Positions 26,393-36,211 of a DNA stretch of 50,781 nt are shown piece after piece. The notes beneath the pieces were generated by a model that saw only the letters and a list, made by a program, of their open reading frames with translations, searched no databases and was not told the DNA's origin. Source of the stretch: Alphaproteobacteria bacterium (GTDB taxonomy: Bacteria; Pseudomonadota; Alphaproteobacteria; Micropepsales; Micropepsaceae); the NCBI GenBank assembly GCA_021325375.1, contig JAJPHG010000036.1:1-50781 (forward strand). Reading direction: 5' to 3'. Position numbers and translations under genes: made by a program. How positions within the stretch are numbered: position 1 is the first letter of the stretch; each line of letters opens with the position of its first letter.

Positions 26393-28006
26393 TCACTTCA
26401 CATTGCTCGTCGCGCGGATGAAGTCGGCGGTCGCGGTGTGCATCTCCTTCAGCGAGTCCTGGTGCGCGTACACCATGTGGCCCGACTGGAAGTAGTGATA
26501 CTGGATGTTCTTCTGCAGCTGGTCGGGGATCGGAAGCTGGTGCATCTCGTACCAGCCTTCGTAATAGGGCGTCGCGAGGTCGTAATAGCCGCCCATGAGC
26601 AGGATCTTCAGGTTCGGGTTCTGCTTCATCGCGTTGGCGAGGTCGGGCATCACGTTGGCGGCGCCGCGTCCGGGGAACTGTTGTCCCGGCGGCTTGTGGC
26701 GCATGTCCCAGTCGCGATAGAGCCGCGCCGAGGGAACGTAGAGCCTGCCCTGGCCGTAGTTCAGCGTGGCCCGGACATAGGCGTTGAACGCCGAGATATA
26801 GGCCGAGCTGATCGAGGCCGATTGCGGGTCGTAGTCGGAGCGCTCGCTCAAGGGATCGAGCGTGATGCCGGAGAAGCGCGTGTCGAGGCGGCCGGTCGAG
26901 AGCCCCGCATCGTCCTGCAGCGTCTTCTCGAACTCGCCGCCGTCGATGCGCAGATTGGCCTTCATGATGTACCAGACCGGCAGGCCGGTGACGTTGTGCA
27001 GCTTGTTGGCGATGTCCAGCTTCTGCTTGGCGGGGAGGCCTGCGCCCGCCTGCAGCGCCTGGGCGTATTCGCCCATCGCGAAGCGCTCGACGCTCTGCAC
27101 GAAGGAAGGCAGGTCGGCCGGCTTCTTGCCCGGAAGCTTGTTGTGATACCACGCCGTCGCCGCATAGGTCGGCAGCGCGACCTCGTAAGGCAGGTTGACG
27201 CCCGGATTGTATTCGGGGCGGTCGACCGACAGATCGAAGTTCAGGATCTGCGACAGCAGTATCACGCCGTTGAAGTCGATGTCGTGCTCGGTCTCCAGAT
27301 CGTTGACCAGGACCGCCGAGCGCGGCGTGCCGTAGCTCTCGCCGAAGAGGTATTTCGGCGAGTTGAAGCGGTTGTACTTGGCCAGGAACTCCTGGATGAA
27401 GCTCGCGAAGGCCTGGCCGTCGGGATCGACGCCGTAGAACGCCTTCTCCTTGTCCTTGCCGGCGATGCGGCTGAAGCCCGTGCTCGGCGCGTCAATGAAG
27501 ACGAGGTCGGAGGCGTCGAGCAGCGTCTGGTCGTTGTCGACGATCTGATAGGGCGCGGCCGGGTTGTGGGTGTCGTCCGCGGTGACGACGCGCTTGGGGC
27601 CCCACGCGCCCATGTGCAGCCACACCGTCGCCGAGCCCGGGCCACCGTTGTAGATGAAGGTGATCGGCCGCTGGTCCGGCCGCGCGCCGTCCTTGGCGTA
27701 ATAGACGAAGAAGATCGACGCCTCGGCCGAGGATTCGTCGCCTTTGGCGTCCGGGTTCTTCGCGCCGCCGTTCTGCGCGGAATCGTTCCAGTCGGCCGGG
27801 TGGACGACGAGCGTGCCCGCCGTCGCGTGATAGGAGATGCCGCCGGCCGAGCCCGTGGTGACGGACTCCTCGGATTTGAAGAACTTGCCGGAATAGAGGT
27901 CGGGCTTGGGGGCTGCGTCCTTGGGCTGCGGCGCCTCGGCGGCAAGGCCTATGCCGACCAGTGCCGCGACCGCGACGGTCGCAAAGACGATATTGGCGCG
28001 CTTCAT
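26393..28006 (-). CDS. Exported S10-family serine carboxypeptidase-like peptidase
   Basis: A 537-residue secreted peptidase of family S10. Signal or N-terminal hydrophobic segment 5-24. Oxyanion-hole NGGPG at 120-124, nucleophile Ser224 in GESYG, Asp476 in YDLATP and His510 in SGHMVY complete the triad. Likely periplasmic peptide trimming. Two ATGs six bases apart start the gene; AAGGGG lies 6 bases before the second (28006), which is therefore chosen. The 3' end abuts the family 3 repeat. Confidence 0.92.
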   Translation of the reverse strand: MKRANIVFATVAVAALVGIGLAAEAPQPKDAAPKPDLYSGKFFKSEESVTTGSAGGISYHATAGTLVVHPADWNDSAQNGGAKNPDAKGDESSAEASIFFVYYAKDGARPDQRPITFIYNGGPGSATVWLHMGAWGPKRVVTADDTHNPAAPYQIVDNDQTLLDASDLVFIDAPSTGFSRIAGKDKEKAFYGVDPDGQAFASFIQEFLAKYNRFNSPKYLFGESYGTPRSAVLVNDLETEHDIDFNGVILLSQILNFDLSVDRPEYNPGVNLPYEVALPTYAATAWYHNKLPGKKPADLPSFVQSVERFAMGEYAQALQAGAGLPAKQKLDIANKLHNVTGLPVWYIMKANLRIDGGEFEKTLQDDAGLSTGRLDTRFSGITLDPLSERSDYDPQSASISSAYISAFNAYVRATLNYGQGRLYVPSARLYRDWDMRHKPPGQQFPGRGAANVMPDLANAMKQNPNLKILLMGGYYDLATPYYEGWYEMHQLPIPDQLQKNIQYHYFQSGHMVYAHQDSLKEMHTATADFIRATSNVK

Positions 28007-28104
28007 GCTCATCCCCTTGAAAAAGGCGCGAGGATATTAGTCGCGCGCCGGGGACGCGCAACCGGCAAATAGCGGCGACAATTTGGGACAGTTGCAGGCT
28101 GGGG

Positions 28105-28296
28105 CTATTTGCCGACATGGATGTTGGTGATGGTGCCCAACAGGCCGAAGACCTGAAGCAGCCAGATCACGACGGCGATCACGACGACGGCGTTCAGGAT
28201 GCCTTTGATCTTGCCGTCCATCGGAATGTAGGTGTTGACGAGCCAAAGCAGCACGCCGACGGCGATCAGGATGATGACGATAGTGACGAGCGGCAT
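28105..28296 (-). CDS. Small two-helix membrane protein (Thivi_2564 type)
   Basis: A 63-residue protein with two hydrophobic helices (3-22 and 34-55) joined by the loop NTYIPMDGKIKGILN, which matches the small Thivi_2564-type membrane protein family. Function unknown. AGGAGA lies 8 bases before the ATG. It stands alone between the peptidase gene and the CurA-like gene. Confidence 0.8.
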   Translation of the reverse strand: MPLVTIVIILIAVGVLLWLVNTYIPMDGKIKGILNAVVVIAVVIWLLQVFGLLGTITNIHVGK

Positions 28297-28360
28297 GAAA
28301 TGTCTCCTGGCAAATCGCGAAGAGAACGCGCCGTGGCGGGGATGGTTCCGGCAGCCCTAC

Positions 28361-28418
28361 TGTCATCCCCTTGACCTCGCATCGACGCCGTTGGCGCCGA
28401 TGCTCGCCGGGGATGACA
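28361..28418. terminator. Hairpin after the CurA-like gene
   Basis: TGTCATCCCC (28361-28370) pairs with GGGGATGACA (28409-28418), and inside a second stem pairs GCATCGACGCC with GGCGCCGATGC. It lies 10 bp beyond the stop of the minus-strand gene 28429-29463, where a terminator would be expected. No T-run, so it may also be one more dispersed palindrome. Confidence 0.55.
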
Positions 28419-28428
28419 ACGGGGATTT

Positions 28429-29463
28429 CTACACCGCCTTGTCCGGCCCCACGCGCACCAGCATCTTGCCGAAGTTCTCGCCTTTGAAGAGGCCGATGAA
28501 GGCTTCGGGCGCGCGCTCGACGCCGTCATAGATGGTCTCTCGCCATTTCATCTGGCCCGCCTTCGTCCACGCGCCCATGTCGCGCATGAAGTCGCCCAGC
28601 ATGTCGTAATGGTTGGAGACGATGAAGCCCTTGATGGTCAGGCTGAGCCCCACCGTCATGATCATGTTGCGCGGGCCCGGCGGCGGCTCGGTCGCGTTGT
28701 ACTGCTCGATCATGCCGCATTCGGCGAGGCGCCCGAACTGGCGCATGTTGCCGATCGCGGCCTCCAGATGCGTACCGCCGACGTTGTCGAAATAGACGCC
28801 GATGCCGTCGGGGAACGCCTTCGCCACCGCCGCGTTCAGGTCGCCGCAGGTCTTGTAGTTGATCGCCTCGTCGCAGCCGATGTCGCGCAGGAACTTGCAT
28901 TTCTCGTCCGAGCCGGCCGAGCCCACGACGCGCTTCGACCCCTTGGCCTTGGCGATCTGGCAGACGACGGTGCCGACCGCGCCTGACGCCGCCGACACGA
29001 ACACGGAGTCCTCCGGCTTGAACTCGCCGATGCGCAGCAGGCCCGCATAGGCGGTGAGTCCCGGCATGCCGAAGGTGCCCAGATAGCTCTGGATGCCGAC
29101 GCCGGGGATCGGCTCGATCTTCTGCATCATCTCCATGCCGGTGGAGACGAACGCCTCGCGCCAGCCCGCCATGCTCATCACATGGTCGCCAACCTTGAAG
29201 GGGGCGCCGGCCCCTGCCTCGACCACCTGGCCGACCGCGCCGCCGGTCAGGGCCTCGCCGATCTGGAAGGGGGGGACGTAGCTCCTCCGGTCCATCATCC
29301 GGCCGCGCATATAGGGGTCGACGGTCATGTAGGCGTTGCGGACCAGGACCTGCCCCGGCCCGGGGGCGGGCAGGTCGACCTCGGCAAGCTCGAAATTGGC
29401 TAACGCGGGCATCCCGGCCGGGCGGCTTTTTAAGCGAATTTCGCGGCTTTTGCGGTTGCTCAT
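28429..29463 (-). CDS. CurA-type NADP-dependent MDR oxidoreductase
   Basis: A 344-residue zinc-free medium-chain reductase of the leukotriene B4 dehydrogenase/curcumin reductase type, reducing enone C=C bonds with NADPH. Seen: YMTVDPYMRGRM, GTFGMPGLTAYAGLL, VSAASGAVGTVVCQIAKAKG (nucleotide loop), a YFDNVGGTHLEAAI segment and the RNMIMTVGLSLTIKGFIV region, in family order. GGAGAG precedes the ATG. Divergent from the Gfo/Idh/MocA gene. Confidence 0.93.
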   Translation of the reverse strand: MSNRKSREIRLKSRPAGMPALANFELAEVDLPAPGPGQVLVRNAYMTVDPYMRGRMMDRRSYVPPFQIGEALTGGAVGQVVEAGAGAPFKVGDHVMSMAGWREAFVSTGMEMMQKIEPIPGVGIQSYLGTFGMPGLTAYAGLLRIGEFKPEDSVFVSAASGAVGTVVCQIAKAKGSKRVVGSAGSDEKCKFLRDIGCDEAINYKTCGDLNAAVAKAFPDGIGVYFDNVGGTHLEAAIGNMRQFGRLAECGMIEQYNATEPPPGPRNMIMTVGLSLTIKGFIVSNHYDMLGDFMRDMGAWTKAGQMKWRETIYDGVERAPEAFIGLFKGENFGKMLVRVGPDKAV

Positions 29464-29610
29464 GGCAGTCTCTCCAATGGCTTAGGGGGAATGGTTTCGC
29501 GCCGTTGAGCCTAGCAGGGGGGCGAAGTGTAACAAGGCGAAACATTTTATGAGTCGCGTGAATCGGTGATCCCGGCCTTCATGTCTCTGATCCGACAAGG
29601 GATTTAGGGT

Positions 29611-30573
29611 TTGCCCCATCGCCGCACGCGTTCCGAAGGTCCGCTCAAGGCTGCCGTCATCGGCGCCGGCGCCTTCGGCCGTCACCACGCCTCGAAGTAT
29701 CGCGGCCTCGACGGTGTCGAGCTGGCCGCGATCGCCGACGCCAATCCCGAAGTGCGCAGAGGCTCCTTTGCCGCCCATGGCGTGCATGCCGTCGCCGACT
29801 GGCACGAGCTGCTCGGCCGCGTCGACCTGGTCAGCATCTGCACGCCGGCGGTGACCCATTCCACGATCGTGCGCGCGTTCCTCAACTCCGGCGCCCATGT
29901 CCTGGTCGAGAAGCCGATCGCGACCAGCCTGGACGAGGCCGACGCCCTGATCGCGCTCGCCGAGGAGACCGGCCGTGTACTGACGGTCGGCCATCAGGAG
30001 CGCTTCGTCTTCGCCCGCACCGGCCTGCTCGACTTCCCGGACTCGCCCAAGGAGGTCACCTGCTGGCGCATGGGGCCGTGGACCGGCCGCGGCGCCGACG
30101 TCAGCGCCGTCCTGGACCTCATGATCCACGACCTCGACCTGATGCATCAGATGATCCCGGGCGAGGTGAGCGACGTCCAGGCCCGCTCGCATGCCGAGAT
30201 GGGCCGGCTGGCCGACGAGGTCTCCGCGACGGTGACGTTCCAGAACGGCGCGGTGGCGAGGCTGGAGACCAGCCGCATCGCCGTCAACCGCCGCCGCGGC
30301 ATGCGCGCGGTCTATCACGACGGCGTCGTGGAGATCGATTTTCTCACCCGCAAGGTCCGCAACACCACAAAGCGCAGGCTCGCGCCGCTGGAGCTGGGCG
30401 ACCCGCTGGGCGAATCCGTGGCCGCGTTCGTCAAGGCGGTGCAGGAGGGCACGTCCCCCCTGGTGCAGCCGCAGGAGGCGCGCCGCGCGCTCGAGACGGC
30501 GCTGCTCATCGACGAAGCGTCCGAATGCGCCGGCGACATCCCCCGCCAGATGCGCTACGCGGCGTACGCGTAG
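29611..30573 (+). CDS. Gfo/Idh/MocA-family oxidoreductase
   Basis: A 320-residue NAD(P)-dependent sugar-type dehydrogenase. Rossmann motif AVIGAGAFGRHHASKY (14-29), substrate-side VSICTPAVTH, the catalytic EKP in HVLVEKPIATS (~91-101), and a C-terminal sheet with MIHDLDLMHQM. The His/Asp pair in MIHDLDL is typical of members acting on nucleotide sugars, such as UDP-GlcNAc 3-dehydrogenases, but no partner transaminase is present. The start is TTG with AAGGGA 8 bases upstream; no ATG lies before the Rossmann loop. Confidence 0.85.
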   Translation: MPHRRTRSEGPLKAAVIGAGAFGRHHASKYRGLDGVELAAIADANPEVRRGSFAAHGVHAVADWHELLGRVDLVSICTPAVTHSTIVRAFLNSGAHVLVEKPIATSLDEADALIALAEETGRVLTVGHQERFVFARTGLLDFPDSPKEVTCWRMGPWTGRGADVSAVLDLMIHDLDLMHQMIPGEVSDVQARSHAEMGRLADEVSATVTFQNGAVARLETSRIAVNRRRGMRAVYHDGVVEIDFLTRKVRNTTKRRLAPLELGDPLGESVAAFVKAVQEGTSPLVQPQEARRALETALLIDEASECAGDIPRQMRYAAYA

Positions 30574-30581
30574 GGGCCGAT

Positions 30582-30693
30582 CAAAATTGTCATCCCGGCC
30601 GAGCGTAGCGAGTGCCGGGACCCAGGGCGCAAGCGGCACGCTGGGTCCCGGCCCCGCGCGATGCTACCGCATCGCTTGGCCGGGATGACAGTT
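30582..30693. repeat. Palindrome, family 4 (complete copy)
   Basis: TTGTCATCCCGGCC and GGCCGGGATGACAG are the ends; GCCGGGACCCAG and CTGGGTCCCGGC form the inner stem. It lies exactly between the convergent genes ending at 30573 and 30711. A truncated copy is seen at 36212-36238. Confidence 0.85.
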
Positions 30694-30710
30694 TGGTGGT
30701 TCCACTTACT

Positions 30711-32048
30711 CTAACCAGCCTTGAGCCGTGCCAGCGCCTCGGCGCGGCCGATCAGGGGCAGGAGCTTTTTGAGCTCCGGCCCGTGCTCGCGGCCGGTGAG
30801 CGCCATGCGCAGCGGATGGAACAGCGAGCGGCCCTTCGCGCCGGTCGCGGCGCCGACCGCCTTGGTCCATGCGTTCCAGGTGTTCTCGTCCCACGGCTCG
30901 GGCGGCAGGAGCGCGGCCGCGCTCGCGATGACGCCCGCATCCTCGATCACGGGCGCGACCGGGCCCGTCACCAGAAGCGCCAGATCCCTCGCGTCGGAAA
31001 GCCGCGTGAGGTTCGGCTTCACCGCGTCCCAGAACGCGGCACCATCGGGCAGGCCCAGCGCCGCAAGCCGCGGCGCGACCGCTTCGTAAGGCAAGCCGTG
31101 CAGGAGCCTGGCGTTCAGGCCTTCCAGCTCCTTGGGATCGAAATGCGCAGGCGCGCGGCCGATCTTGCCGAAATCGAACTCGCGCGCGAGATCGTCGAGC
31201 GAGGCGCGCAGCTCGATCGCATCCGACGTGCCGGTCTTGGCGAGATAGGAGGCGAGCGCGAGCGGCTCGATCCCGCCGTCGCGCAATTCGCGCAAGGAGA
31301 GCGAGCCGATGCGCTTGGACAGCGCCTCGCCGCCGCTGCCCACGAGAAGCGGGAAATGCGCGAACGCCGGCACCGCGGCCTCCAGCGCCTCGAAGATCTC
31401 GATCTGCGCCGCGGTGTTGGTCACGTGGTCCTCGCCGCGCACGATGTGGCTGACGGCGAAGTCGACATCGTCGGCGACCGACGGCAGCGTATAGAGGAAG
31501 CGCCCGTCCTCGCGGATGAGCACGGGGTCGGAGAGATGGGCGGTGTCGATCTCGACCTCGCCGCGGATCAGGTCGCGCCAGCACACCTTGGTCTGCGAGA
31601 GCTTGAAGCGCCAATGGGGCGTGCGCCCCTCGCCCTCGAGCCGCGCGCGGTCTTCGGCCGAAAGCGCGAGCGCCGCGCGGTCATAGACCGGCGGCCTCTT
31701 CATCGCGATCTGCCGCTTGCGGCGGCGGTCGAGCTCGTCGGCGGTCTCGTAGCAAGGATACAGATAACCATCGGCTTTTAGATGGTTAGCGTAATTCTGA
31801 TGGTTCTGCATCCGCGACGATTGGTGCGCCACCGCCGACCACGGCTGTCCGCTTTGAAACAGCCACTGCAAGTCTTGGTATATTGCTTGCTCAAATTCCA
31901 ATTTCGATCGTTCAAAATCAGTGTCATCGATACGCAGCAGAGTCTTGCCGCCCGTTTTGATCGCGAATAGCCAGTTGACGACGGCCGTGCGCGCATTGCC
32001 GACATGCAGCAGGCCGGTGGGAGACGGAGCGAAACGGACGAGAGTCAA
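30711..32048 (-). CDS. gltX: Glutamate--tRNA ligase with foreign-looking 5' part
   Basis: A 445-residue class I synthetase charging tRNA-Glu. HIGH-type motif HVGN at 15-18 ([15 protein letters not shown]), [10 protein letters not shown] at 39-48, the KMSKS equivalent LSKR at 243-246, and a C-terminal anticodon-binding helical domain, so it looks active. Codons 1-98 are clearly AT-richer than the rest; usage turns to the local GC-rich style near 31755. Within this part the [20 protein letters not shown] segment is divergent. The start is TTG, overlapping the stop of the upstream GIY-YIG-like gene (TTGA). Confidence 0.95.
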   Translation of the reverse strand: MTLVRFAPSPTGLLHVGNARTAVVNWLFAIKTGGKTLLRIDDTDFERSKLEFEQAIYQDLQWLFQSGQPWSAVAHQSSRMQNHQNYANHLKADGYLYPCYETADELDRRRKRQIAMKRPPVYDRAALALSAEDRARLEGEGRTPHWRFKLSQTKVCWRDLIRGEVEIDTAHLSDPVLIREDGRFLYTLPSVADDVDFAVSHIVRGEDHVTNTAAQIEIFEALEAAVPAFAHFPLLVGSGGEALSKRIGSLSLRELRDGGIEPLALASYLAKTGTSDAIELRASLDDLAREFDFGKIGRAPAHFDPKELEGLNARLLHGLPYEAVAPRLAALGLPDGAAFWDAVKPNLTRLSDARDLALLVTGPVAPVIEDAGVIASAAALLPPEPWDENTWNAWTKAVGAATGAKGRSLFHPLRMALTGREHGPELKKLLPLIGRAEALARLKAG

Positions 32049-32524
32049 GTCACCTTACCTTCAAACTTCGGCTTCCATCGGCAATGCAGGAAAGCCTCAA
32101 GAAGAGACAATACATCGAGCCCCGCGGTGTCGGGCAAAATAAGATTGATCCTGTCAGTGCTTTCTTTGATCCATGGCCCGATGCCCTGTTCGGTCAAAGA
32201 GAACCTTTGAACCCAATCACGCGAATTTAGCAAAGATTTTGCCAGATTGCTCATCGAGCTGTTGGGAATGTAGTGCTGGCTAACGTACCGGGCTTGGCTC
32301 TTTGCTCCGACTTTTCCAACCTTCAGGCAAATTCCGTCATGAAAAAACGAGTACACGGCCATCTTTCCCTTTGGAAGGTTGGTCGGCGGACGATGTGGCT
32401 TTTGAAGAAACGAAATCTCAATTCCCGAAGGGTCAAATCCAGAGTTCGCAAGCTTCAGCACTCCTACAAACGCGCTGAGTGCGTCTCTAACGAGAAAATC
32501 CAAATCAACCGATTGACCGCTCAT
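32045..32524 (-). CDS. GIY-YIG-like nuclease domain protein inserted between nadE and gltX
   Basis: A 159-residue protein. Residues 55-150 look like a divergent GIY-YIG fold: AVY at 56-58, KVGKVG at 68-73, a possible catalytic Arg79 in SQARY with SQHY following, and Glu143 in [16 protein letters not shown] as the metal-binding Glu. The N-terminal 50 residues are a helical extension. Its AT-rich codon use differs from the neighbours. It overlaps nadE by ATGA and gltX by TTGA, so it is translated within that operon. The assignment rests on motif pattern only. Confidence 0.65.
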   Translation of the reverse strand: MSGQSVDLDFLVRDALSAFVGVLKLANSGFDPSGIEISFLQKPHRPPTNLPKGKMAVYSFFHDGICLKVGKVGAKSQARYVSQHYIPNSSMSNLAKSLLNSRDWVQRFSLTEQGIGPWIKESTDRINLILPDTAGLDVLSLLEAFLHCRWKPKFEGKVT

Positions 32525-34188
32525 ATGTCCCGCGCATCCCGGAACGCGTTCGTGATCGGATATCTCCTGTCACGCCCGAAATTCTTGTGCGTGATCTTCA
32601 CGCCGGGCGGCGCCTGGCGGCGCTTGTATTCGCTGACATAGAGAAGCTGCTCGATGCGCTTGACCGTCGCGGGGTGATAGCCCTTCGCGCAGGTCGCCTC
32701 GAACGTCATCTCGTTCTCGACCAGGCATTCGAGGATGCCGTCGAGGATATCGTAGGGCGGAAGCGAATCCTGGTCCTTCTGGTTCTCGCGCAGCTCCGCG
32801 CTCGGCGGCTTGTCGATGATGCGCTCGGGGATGACGCGGCCTTTCGGGGCGAGTGCGCCCTTGGGATGGTGCGCGTTGCGCCAGCGCGAGAGCTTGAACA
32901 CCTCGGTCTTGTAGACGTCCTTGAGCACGTTGTAGCCGCCGCACATGTCGCCATAGAGCGTCGCGTAGCCGACGCTCATCTCCGACTTGTTGCCGGTGGT
33001 CAGCACCATCGGCCCGAACTTGTTGGAGATCGCCATCAGCATCACGCCGCGCACGCGCGACTGGATGTTCTCCTCCGTCGTGTCCGGCCGCTTGCCCGCG
33101 AAGGACGGCGCCAGCGCGTGGCCCAATGCCTCCACCGCGCCTTCGATCGGCACGGTCTCGTAGGCGCAGCCGAGCAGCTCGGCGCAGCTTTCCGCGTCCT
33201 CGAGGCTCTCGCGCGAGGTGTAGCGCGACGGCAGCATCACGCAGCGCACGCGCTCCGCGCCCAGCGCGTCCACCGCCACGCAGGCCGACAGCGCGGAATC
33301 GATGCCGCCGGAAAGCCCCAGCACCACGCCCGGAAAGCGGTTCTTGTTCACATAGTCGCGCAGGCCCAGCATCATCGCGTGATAGATCGAGGTCGAGCGG
33401 TCCTCTTCCTTGACGACCGCGCCGGGCGCGCAGACCCACCCCTTCGGCCCGCGCGTCCAATCGCTCATCACCAGCGCCTCTTCCCATGCGGGCAGCGCAT
33501 GCGCGAGCTTGCCGTCGGCGTTGCACACCAGCGAGGCGCCGTCGAACACGACCTCGTCCTGCCCGCCGACCTGGTTGAGATAGACGAGCGGCAATCCGCT
33601 CTCGCGCACCCGCGCCACGACGAGGTTGAGGCGCACGTCCTCCTTGCCCGCCTCGAAGGGCGAGCCGTTGGGCACGAGCAGGATCTCGCCGCCCGTCTCG
33701 CTCAGGCATTCCACGACCTCGGGCGTCCAGATGTCCTCGCAGACCGGAACGCCGATGCGCACGCCGCGCACGTTGAGCGGTCCGGGCAGGGGACCGGGGG
33801 CGAAAACGCGCTTCTCGTCGAACACGCCGTAATTCGGCAGATCGACCTTGAACGTCAAGGCTGCCACGCGGCCTTCGTCGAGCAGCGCGCAGGCATTGTA
33901 GAGCTTCTCGTCATGCACCCAGGGCGTGCCGATCAGCGCGGCGGGCCCGCCATCGGCGGTGTCGGCGGCGAGCCTCTCGACGGCCTCGCGCGCGTCGTCC
34001 TGCAGCGCGGGCTTGAGCACGAGGTCCTCGGGCGGATAGCCGACGATGAAGAGCTCGGTGAAGAGGATGAGATCCGCCCCCGCGCTCGCGGCCTGCGCAC
34101 GCGCGCTGCGCGCTTTACGCAGATTGCCGGCGATGTCGCCCATCAGCGGATTGAGCTGGGCCAGCGCGATGCGGAAACGGTCGGTCAT
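32521..34188 (-). CDS. nadE: Glutamine-dependent NAD+ synthase
   Basis: A 555-residue two-domain NAD synthase, making NAD+ from nicotinic acid adenine dinucleotide, ATP and glutamine. The N-terminal nitrilase-like glutaminase has Glu45 (LFTELFIVGYPPEDL), the Lys in FKVDLPNYGVFDE and the Cys in VPVCEDIW. The C-terminal synthetase has the PP-loop GLSGGIDSAL and the TTGNKSEMSVGYATLYGD block. The ATG at 34188 starts the glutaminase; upstream in-frame codons are unrelated. Followed with a 4-bp overlap by the GIY-YIG-like gene, then gltX. Confidence 0.96.
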   Translation of the reverse strand: MTDRFRIALAQLNPLMGDIAGNLRKARSARAQAASAGADLILFTELFIVGYPPEDLVLKPALQDDAREAVERLAADTADGGPAALIGTPWVHDEKLYNACALLDEGRVAALTFKVDLPNYGVFDEKRVFAPGPLPGPLNVRGVRIGVPVCEDIWTPEVVECLSETGGEILLVPNGSPFEAGKEDVRLNLVVARVRESGLPLVYLNQVGGQDEVVFDGASLVCNADGKLAHALPAWEEALVMSDWTRGPKGWVCAPGAVVKEEDRSTSIYHAMMLGLRDYVNKNRFPGVVLGLSGGIDSALSACVAVDALGAERVRCVMLPSRYTSRESLEDAESCAELLGCAYETVPIEGAVEALGHALAPSFAGKRPDTTEENIQSRVRGVMLMAISNKFGPMVLTTGNKSEMSVGYATLYGDMCGGYNVLKDVYKTEVFKLSRWRNAHHPKGALAPKGRVIPERIIDKPPSAELRENQKDQDSLPPYDILDGILECLVENEMTFEATCAKGYHPATVKRIEQLLYVSEYKRRQAPPGVKITHKNFGRDRRYPITNAFRDARDI

Positions 34189-34292
34189 GGGGTGCTTATA
34201 GCGCGTTTCTTTTGACGCGAAACCACCCTGGATTTCTTGCCCCGGGGCCCGGTTGTGGCGCAAACTCGACTTGCTGTCGGGAGGATGAAGCC

Positions 34293-36203
34293 ATGCCGAA
34301 ATCGCAATCCGGAATTCTCGCCTTGTCATGCGCGGCGCTGCTCGCCTGCGGCTCCGCCCAGGCGGCCAAGCCGGTCGACATCCTCACCTATCATTTCGAC
34401 AATATGCGCACCGGCTGGAACCAGGGCGAGAAGAAGCTGACGCCCGCGAACGTCAAGGGCAGGAGATTCCAGATGATCGCGTCGACGGCGCTCGACGACC
34501 AGGTCGACGCCCAGCCGCTGATCCTGGGCAGCCAGTCGGTCAACGGCAACAGCGCGCGCGAGGTCGTCTATATCGCGACCGAGAGCAACACGATCTACGC
34601 CATCGACGGCAATACCGGCGCGGTGCTGCTTTCGAAGAATTTCGGCAACCCGGTGCTGCGCAGCTCCCTGCCCGGCCAGTGCACCAATGGCGGCCCCAAT
34701 CTCGGCATCAATGCGACGCCCACGATCGACCCGGCCACGCACACGATCTATTTCATCACCTACACGCAGGAGGCCACGCCGGTCTATCGCATCCACGCCG
34801 TCGATCCGTCGACACTCACCGACACGATCGCGCCGGTCGTGATCAGCGCCAGCGCGAAGCTGTCCGACGGCACGACGTTCCTCTTCAACCCGCACGAGGC
34901 GCGCAACCGCGCGGCCCTGCTGCTCGCCAACGGCAATATCTACGCGGGCTTCGCGAGCTTCTGCGACTACGACGCCGACAAGTCGCGCGGCTGGGTGCTG
35001 GGCTGGAACCAGGCCACGCTGGCGCCGCTTGCGAGCAACAAGCTGACCGACACGCTCGCCACCTCGAGCGACGATTTCTTCCTGAGCTCGATCTGGATGT
35101 CCGGCTTCGGGCTTGCCGGAAGCGTCGCGGGCGACGTCTATTTCATCACCGGCAATTCGGACTATGCGGGCGATTCCTACAACGCCAAGAAGAACATCGC
35201 CGAGAGCGTCGTGCAGATGCCGTCCGACCTCTCCAAGGTCAAGCATCTCTACACGCCGATCGGCGGCCCGGACGGCTGGGCGGCGCTCGACCAGTCCGAT
35301 CTCGATTTCGGCGCGGGCGGGATCATGCTCTTGCCGCCGCAGGCCGGCGCCGCCACGAATCTCGCGATCGCCACCGGCAAGGTCGGCGTCACCTATGTCT
35401 TCAACGCCGACGACATCAGCAACGGAAAGAAGAAGGGCGGCGAGCCGCTCAGCCAGGTCACCAGCGATGCCTGCTGGTGCGGCCCGTCCTACTTCAAGGA
35501 CAGCGACGGCACAGGCCGCGTGGTGACCAGCGGCGGCCAGAACTTGAAGGTGTGGAAGGTCGACACCTCCGGCGCGAACCCGGTGCTCGATTTCGTCAAC
35601 CAGCCGGGCACGGTCGAGGGCGGCGTGTTCTTCCCGGGCTTCTTCACCAGCGTCTCCTCCAACGGCACCAAGGCGGGCAGCGCGATCGTGTGGGCGGTCG
35701 GGCGCCCGACCGATTTCAGCCAGGAGATCCTCAAGCTCCACGCCTTCGATCCCGACAAGGGCACCGAGCTGTTCTCGGCCGTCACCGGAAGCTGGGTGAA
35801 CTCGTTCGGCGATTCCAACACCGTGCCCGTCGCCGCCAACGGCAAGGTCTATGTCGCGACCGTCCAGTCGCTGGCGATCTGGGGCATCGCGAGCGCCGAC
35901 GCCAAGCCCGCGACGCTGCCCGTGCCCAAGCGCGTCGACCTGCGCATCGTGCTGGCGCCCGGCCAGCACGAGGTCCACGCCACGGTGCGCAAGATCGACG
36001 GCAAGGTGCTGACGGCGGAGCGCCGCGACGGGACCACGCTCGTCATCGACACGACGCGGGCCGCGACCAACTACAAGATGGCGCCGCCGTCGGCCGGCCA
36101 CGCGCTCGACGCGGTCGGCACGTTCGACGCCGACGGGACGTTCAAGGCGGATATCGTCAACCACCTGGGCGACAGCCCGCAGGCCTGGCCGGCGGATCGG
36201 TGA
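34293..36203 (+). CDS. Exported PQQ-like beta-propeller protein
   Basis: A 636-residue secreted protein. Signal peptide 1-25 (GILALSCAALLACGSAQAA). Residues ~30-555 carry repeated strands such as VYIATESNTIYAIDGNTGAVL, GDVYFITGNSDY and KVYVATVQSLAIWGI, the pattern of PQQ-type propellers. The absence of clear quinone and calcium ligands makes a structural rather than dehydrogenase role likely. Residues ~565-636 form a separate small beta-domain (APGQHEVHATVRKIDGKVL). GGAGG precedes the ATG. Divergent from nadE. Confidence 0.8.
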   Translation: MPKSQSGILALSCAALLACGSAQAAKPVDILTYHFDNMRTGWNQGEKKLTPANVKGRRFQMIASTALDDQVDAQPLILGSQSVNGNSAREVVYIATESNTIYAIDGNTGAVLLSKNFGNPVLRSSLPGQCTNGGPNLGINATPTIDPATHTIYFITYTQEATPVYRIHAVDPSTLTDTIAPVVISASAKLSDGTTFLFNPHEARNRAALLLANGNIYAGFASFCDYDADKSRGWVLGWNQATLAPLASNKLTDTLATSSDDFFLSSIWMSGFGLAGSVAGDVYFITGNSDYAGDSYNAKKNIAESVVQMPSDLSKVKHLYTPIGGPDGWAALDQSDLDFGAGGIMLLPPQAGAATNLAIATGKVGVTYVFNADDISNGKKKGGEPLSQVTSDACWCGPSYFKDSDGTGRVVTSGGQNLKVWKVDTSGANPVLDFVNQPGTVEGGVFFPGFFTSVSSNGTKAGSAIVWAVGRPTDFSQEILKLHAFDPDKGTELFSAVTGSWVNSFGDSNTVPVAANGKVYVATVQSLAIWGIASADAKPATLPVPKRVDLRIVLAPGQHEVHATVRKIDGKVLTAERRDGTTLVIDTTRAATNYKMAPPSAGHALDAVGTFDADGTFKADIVNHLGDSPQAWPADR

Positions 36204-36211
36204 AGGGAGCC

